9,512 nucleotides of DNA from Desulfuromonadaceae bacterium. Its GTDB lineage: Bacteria; Desulfobacterota; Desulfuromonadia; Geobacterales; Pseudopelobacteraceae. Each line of letters opens with the position of its first letter. The first letter of the stretch is position 1. Of this stretch, positions 7,917 to 9,512 are shown piece by piece. The DNA lies in the NCBI GenBank assembly GCA_028686145.1, contig JAQUCQ010000103.1, positions 1-9,512 on the forward strand. Direction: 5' to 3'. The translations under genes and the position numbers were made by a program. A model generated the notes under the pieces. That model had not been told where the DNA came from and made no database searches. It saw only the letters and a list, made by a program, of their open reading frames with translations.

Positions 7917-8582
7917 TTAGAGCTTCAACGCTGAAATTGCCGGTACAATCTTGGTGCAGTCCATAACAAGCGCGGCCGGTATAAACAGATCAACCTCATT
8001 TCGGGCGCAGCCGGTCAGAAGCCGGACAAGCTCCTGAAAAAGGTGCAGTTCCTGCGTGAACAGCTGGGTAAAATCGAAACGAATCGTGGCGAGTCGCCGC
8101 GGATCTTCTTCGGTAAAGTTGAGCGTGCACCACTCATCAAACATCTCTTCCCCGGAATCATCAATCAAGGGGATACCATTCAGACGACGGGTCATCGGCC
8201 GGTACTCATAGACCAGGCATCCACCGGTTTGTGAAAGTAACAGACAGGGAGTATCATCATCTTCCGGCATAAGAGCATCCCAGTCACTTTCCGGAATGCC
8301 ATTCAACAGCCATGGCTCGACAAATTCAGGGTTCACCCGTGCCAGCTGTTCCAGACGCCGGAATGCTGCCTGCACAATCTCTGCTTTTTGCCGTTCAGGA
8401 AGCTTGTCAAAACCACGTTTGAGATATAATGCATCAAGCAGCGTAATATCGAAGAGACCACGGCAACATTCTGAACAGCCATGCTGACAGGCAATCGAGT
8501 CAGGGTGCAGTTCAAGGCAGTGTCGAAACCAGGCATCAACCTCGCCTAACAGCACACCATAGCGATCCAACAGCGCGTCCAT
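7917..8582 (-). CDS. YkgJ-family CxxxCxxCC cysteine-cluster protein (221 aa)
   Basis: Member of the YkgJ / CxxxCxxCC family (UPF0153-like), proteins thought to bind zinc or an iron-sulfur cluster and of unknown function. Numbered from the chosen start, the cluster CQHGCSECC supplies C32, C36, C39 and C40, followed by C113 in DTPCLLL, C122 in GGCLVYEYRP and C152 in DEWCTLNF. Homologues usually have Cys in the RPxTCR motif; here the sequence is RPMTRR, with Arg from CGT, one base change from TGT. I start it at ATG 8582 because this lies 4 bp past the cheX stop. The open frame extends to an ATG at 8624 inside cheX, but those 14 residues look unrelated. No strong ribosome binding site is seen, so it probably depends on coupling to cheX translation. 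It is likely cytoplasmic, with no signal peptide or membrane span. Confidence 0.82.
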   Translation of the reverse strand: MDALLDRYGVLLGEVDAWFRHCLELHPDSIACQHGCSECCRGLFDITLLDALYLKRGFDKLPERQKAEIVQAAFRRLEQLARVNPEFVEPWLLNGIPESDWDALMPEDDDTPCLLLSQTGGCLVYEYRPMTRRLNGIPLIDDSGEEMFDEWCTLNFTEEDPRRLATIRFDFTQLFTQELHLFQELVRLLTGCARNEVDLFIPAALVMDCTKIVPAISALKL

Positions 8583-8586
8583 AATG

Positions 8587-9084
8587 TTACATGTACACCA
8601 TGACGGTAATGGAAATCGTACCATCGGCCGTCTTGAAAGGAATTGTCACACCTTTACACTGCACATTTATGCTTGATGACTCTGATTCATCCGGAGGCTC
8701 GGAAATGGCCCGCAAGCGGCCTGAAACAACCAGCGGCAGACCAAGTGCGACACTGCCATACTGTTCATGGTATTTGGTTTTAAAAACACCGGCGATATTG
8801 TTTGCCAATTCCCCCATGGCATCACGAATGCACTCTTCATCAGCTTCATCAACCATCAGCAGTTCCTTGGCAACACACTGGGCACTTGCTTTGTCAGTAG
8901 CAATGATGATGTACCCGACCCGATCACCGGCAATGCCGACAATTCCGGTCACATCGGAATCAACCGGCTCAACTTTTTTTTCGACCTTGCCGGCCAGCAG
9001 GTCTATGTTCATATAACTTTTGAATGTATCCTGAGTAGCGGACATAATTGTAAACATTATCTCTTCAAACGAAATAGCAGCCAA
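8587..9084 (-). CDS. cheX: CheX-type CheY-phosphate phosphatase (165 aa)
   Basis: Member of the CheC/CheX/FliY phosphatase superfamily, which dephosphorylate the CheY response regulator to end chemotaxis signals; cytoplasmic. The single ExxN active-site helix is visible as GELANNI (E92, N95), matching the one-motif arrangement of CheX rather than the two motifs of CheC. The rest has the expected alternation: strand VTGIVGIAG near 45-53, VGYIIIAT at 57-64, helix to about 100, LGLPLVVSGR near 114-123, and a C-terminal strand ISITVMVYM. The start is TTG at 9084, chosen because GGAGGG lies 7 nt upstream; ATGs at 9057 and 9045 have no comparable site. No other chemotaxis gene is in the window, so this is an orphan copy as far as can be seen. 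A YkgJ-family gene follows after 4 bp. A stand-alone CheX-like regulator acting on a non-chemotaxis receiver domain is possible. Confidence 0.85.
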   Translation of the reverse strand: MAAISFEEIMFTIMSATQDTFKSYMNIDLLAGKVEKKVEPVDSDVTGIVGIAGDRVGYIIIATDKASAQCVAKELLMVDEADEECIRDAMGELANNIAGVFKTKYHEQYGSVALGLPLVVSGRLRAISEPPDESESSSINVQCKGVTIPFKTADGTISITVMVYM

Positions 9085-9091
9085 ACTGATA

Positions 9092-9097
9092 CCCTCC
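9092..9097 (-). promoter_or_regulatory. Strong ribosome binding site deciding the TTG start of cheX
   Basis: GGAGGG on the minus strand lies 7 nt before the TTG at 9084. It is the best Shine-Dalgarno match in the window and favours the TTG over the two in-frame ATGs further inside. Confidence 0.8.
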
Positions 9098-9207
9098 GGA
9101 AATTTATAGTAATTCTATTCCACAACCAGACAGACGCCGTAACATACTTCTAACAAACAATCATGCACATACATACCCATATATTTTCGTACCGGAATGC
9201 GCGCTGT

Positions 9208-9236
9208 TATATAGCATGATTAAATCTGCGTCACAA
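9208..9236 (-). promoter_or_regulatory. Candidate sigma-70 promoter for cheX
   Basis: On the minus strand, TTGTGA (9231-9236) and TATATA (9208-9213) are 17 bp apart, each matching consensus at 4 of 6 positions. TATAAC, two bases further on, matches better at 19-bp spacing. Use of this promoter would give a leader of roughly 110-120 nt before the TTG. The remainder of the 9085-9278 gap contains no open frame of note. A TTTTTT run about 15 bp after the stop of the right-edge gene has no GC-rich stem before it. Confidence 0.35.
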
Positions 9237-9278
9237 TTAATTATCTGCCGGATAGTTTAAAAAAGGATTGATTTGCAG

Positions 9279-9512
9279 TCATGATTTCCTGGATACTTTC
9301 CCGACGGGAGCCATGTATATGCTGAACTCTTCGTCTCCATCCACCCCCAGCAGATCATCGGTCATGGTCTGGTTATAAGCCGCGATGGCACACGTACCAG
9401 CGCCGATGGCTTCACAGGCAAGATAAAGGTTCTGGCAGACATGGCCGGCGTCCAGTGCAATCACCTTGTAGGATGCTTCCGCATAACGCCATTCGGTCCG
9501 GGCCGGTATTAC
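9279..9512 (-). CDS. C-terminal part of a SagB/ThcOx-type nitroreductase-family oxidoreductase
   Basis: The last 77 codons of a gene entering from the right edge, in frame from base 9512 to the TGA at 9279-9281. The residues VIALDAGHVCQNLYLACEAI and then GAGTCAIAAYNQTMTDDLLG, ending in EEFSIYMAPVGK, match the C-terminal FMN-binding half of nitroreductase-fold enzymes. The H-x-x-Q-N-L helix, the GxGTCAIAAY strand and the LLGVDGDEEF pattern are typical of the SagB/ThcOx branch. That branch includes dehydrogenases oxidising azolines in ribosomal peptides, but most members encoded away from such clusters have no assigned substrate. The internal GTG at 9464 is not the start, since the frame continues upstream through family-like residues (YAEASYK). 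The fold is well supported; substrate cannot be judged from this fragment. It is transcribed toward cheX but separated by 194 bp. Confidence 0.8.
   Translation of the reverse strand, partial: VIPARTEWRYAEASYKVIALDAGHVCQNLYLACEAIGAGTCAIAAYNQTMTDDLLGVDGDEEFSIYMAPVGKVSRKS

Noticed and set aside
7907..7960. Possible bidirectional terminator between the convergent rlpA and YkgJ-type genes.
   Set aside because: The gap is only 7 bp. The best stem nearby (AGC..GTT with AAC.GCT) is short, bulged and not followed by a T-run on either strand.
9103..9108. TATAAA on the minus strand as a -10 element for cheX.
   Set aside because: Transcription would start about at 9096, inside the GGAGGG ribosome binding site, and no good -35 lies 16-18 bp upstream.
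9241..9256. GCAGATAA on the minus strand as a flagellar sigma-28 -10 element for cheX.
   Set aside because: It is one base off the GCCGATAA consensus, but no TAAA element lies at the required 15-bp spacing; the nearby TAAA is only about 7 bp away.

Overview
The window looks like ordinary chromosome from a Gram-negative, motile bacterium, probably a Desulfuromonadia/Geobacter-type deltaproteobacterium. That placement is an inference from protein style: a CheX-type phosphatase, a YkgJ-type cysteine-cluster protein, and a lipoprotein RlpA with a SPOR domain. No rRNA, tRNA, CRISPR array, insertion sequence or prophage gene was seen. The left two thirds are visibly more GC-rich than the right third.

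Layout, left to right. Positions 1-5916 form one leftward operon: sbcD, sbcC, a MoxR-type AAA+ ATPase, and the first 40 codons of a further gene that leaves the window at base 1. The genes are closely packed: sbcD/sbcC share a 4-bp GTGA overlap, sbcC/ATPase are separated by 46 bp, and ATPase/next gene by 2 bp. SbcD and SbcC form the Mre11/Rad50-type nuclease that opens hairpins and blocked DNA ends. The ATPase and its partner have no established role in that reaction, and their position behind sbcDC is the most interesting genomic association here.

Positions 6054-6920 hold nudC, an NAD(H)/NAD-capped-RNA pyrophosphatase, also leftward. A 137-bp gap with two abutting palindromes separates it from sbcD. 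Across a 185-bp divergent promoter region lies rlpA (7106-7909, rightward), a probable outer-membrane lipoprotein with a peptidoglycan lytic domain and a SPOR domain for septal localisation.

Convergent with rlpA, only 7 bp away, is a second leftward unit: cheX (TTG start, strong Shine-Dalgarno), followed after 4 bp by a YkgJ-family CxxxCxxCC protein. A 194-bp non-coding stretch with a candidate cheX promoter precedes it. The right edge holds the last 77 codons of a SagB/ThcOx-type nitroreductase-family oxidoreductase.

Several start sites were moved from the longest reading frame to better supported positions: sbcD to 5916, nudC to 6920, the YkgJ protein to 8582. I found no clear new defence or mobile system. 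The findings are modest leads: gene associations, palindromic sites and residue changes.
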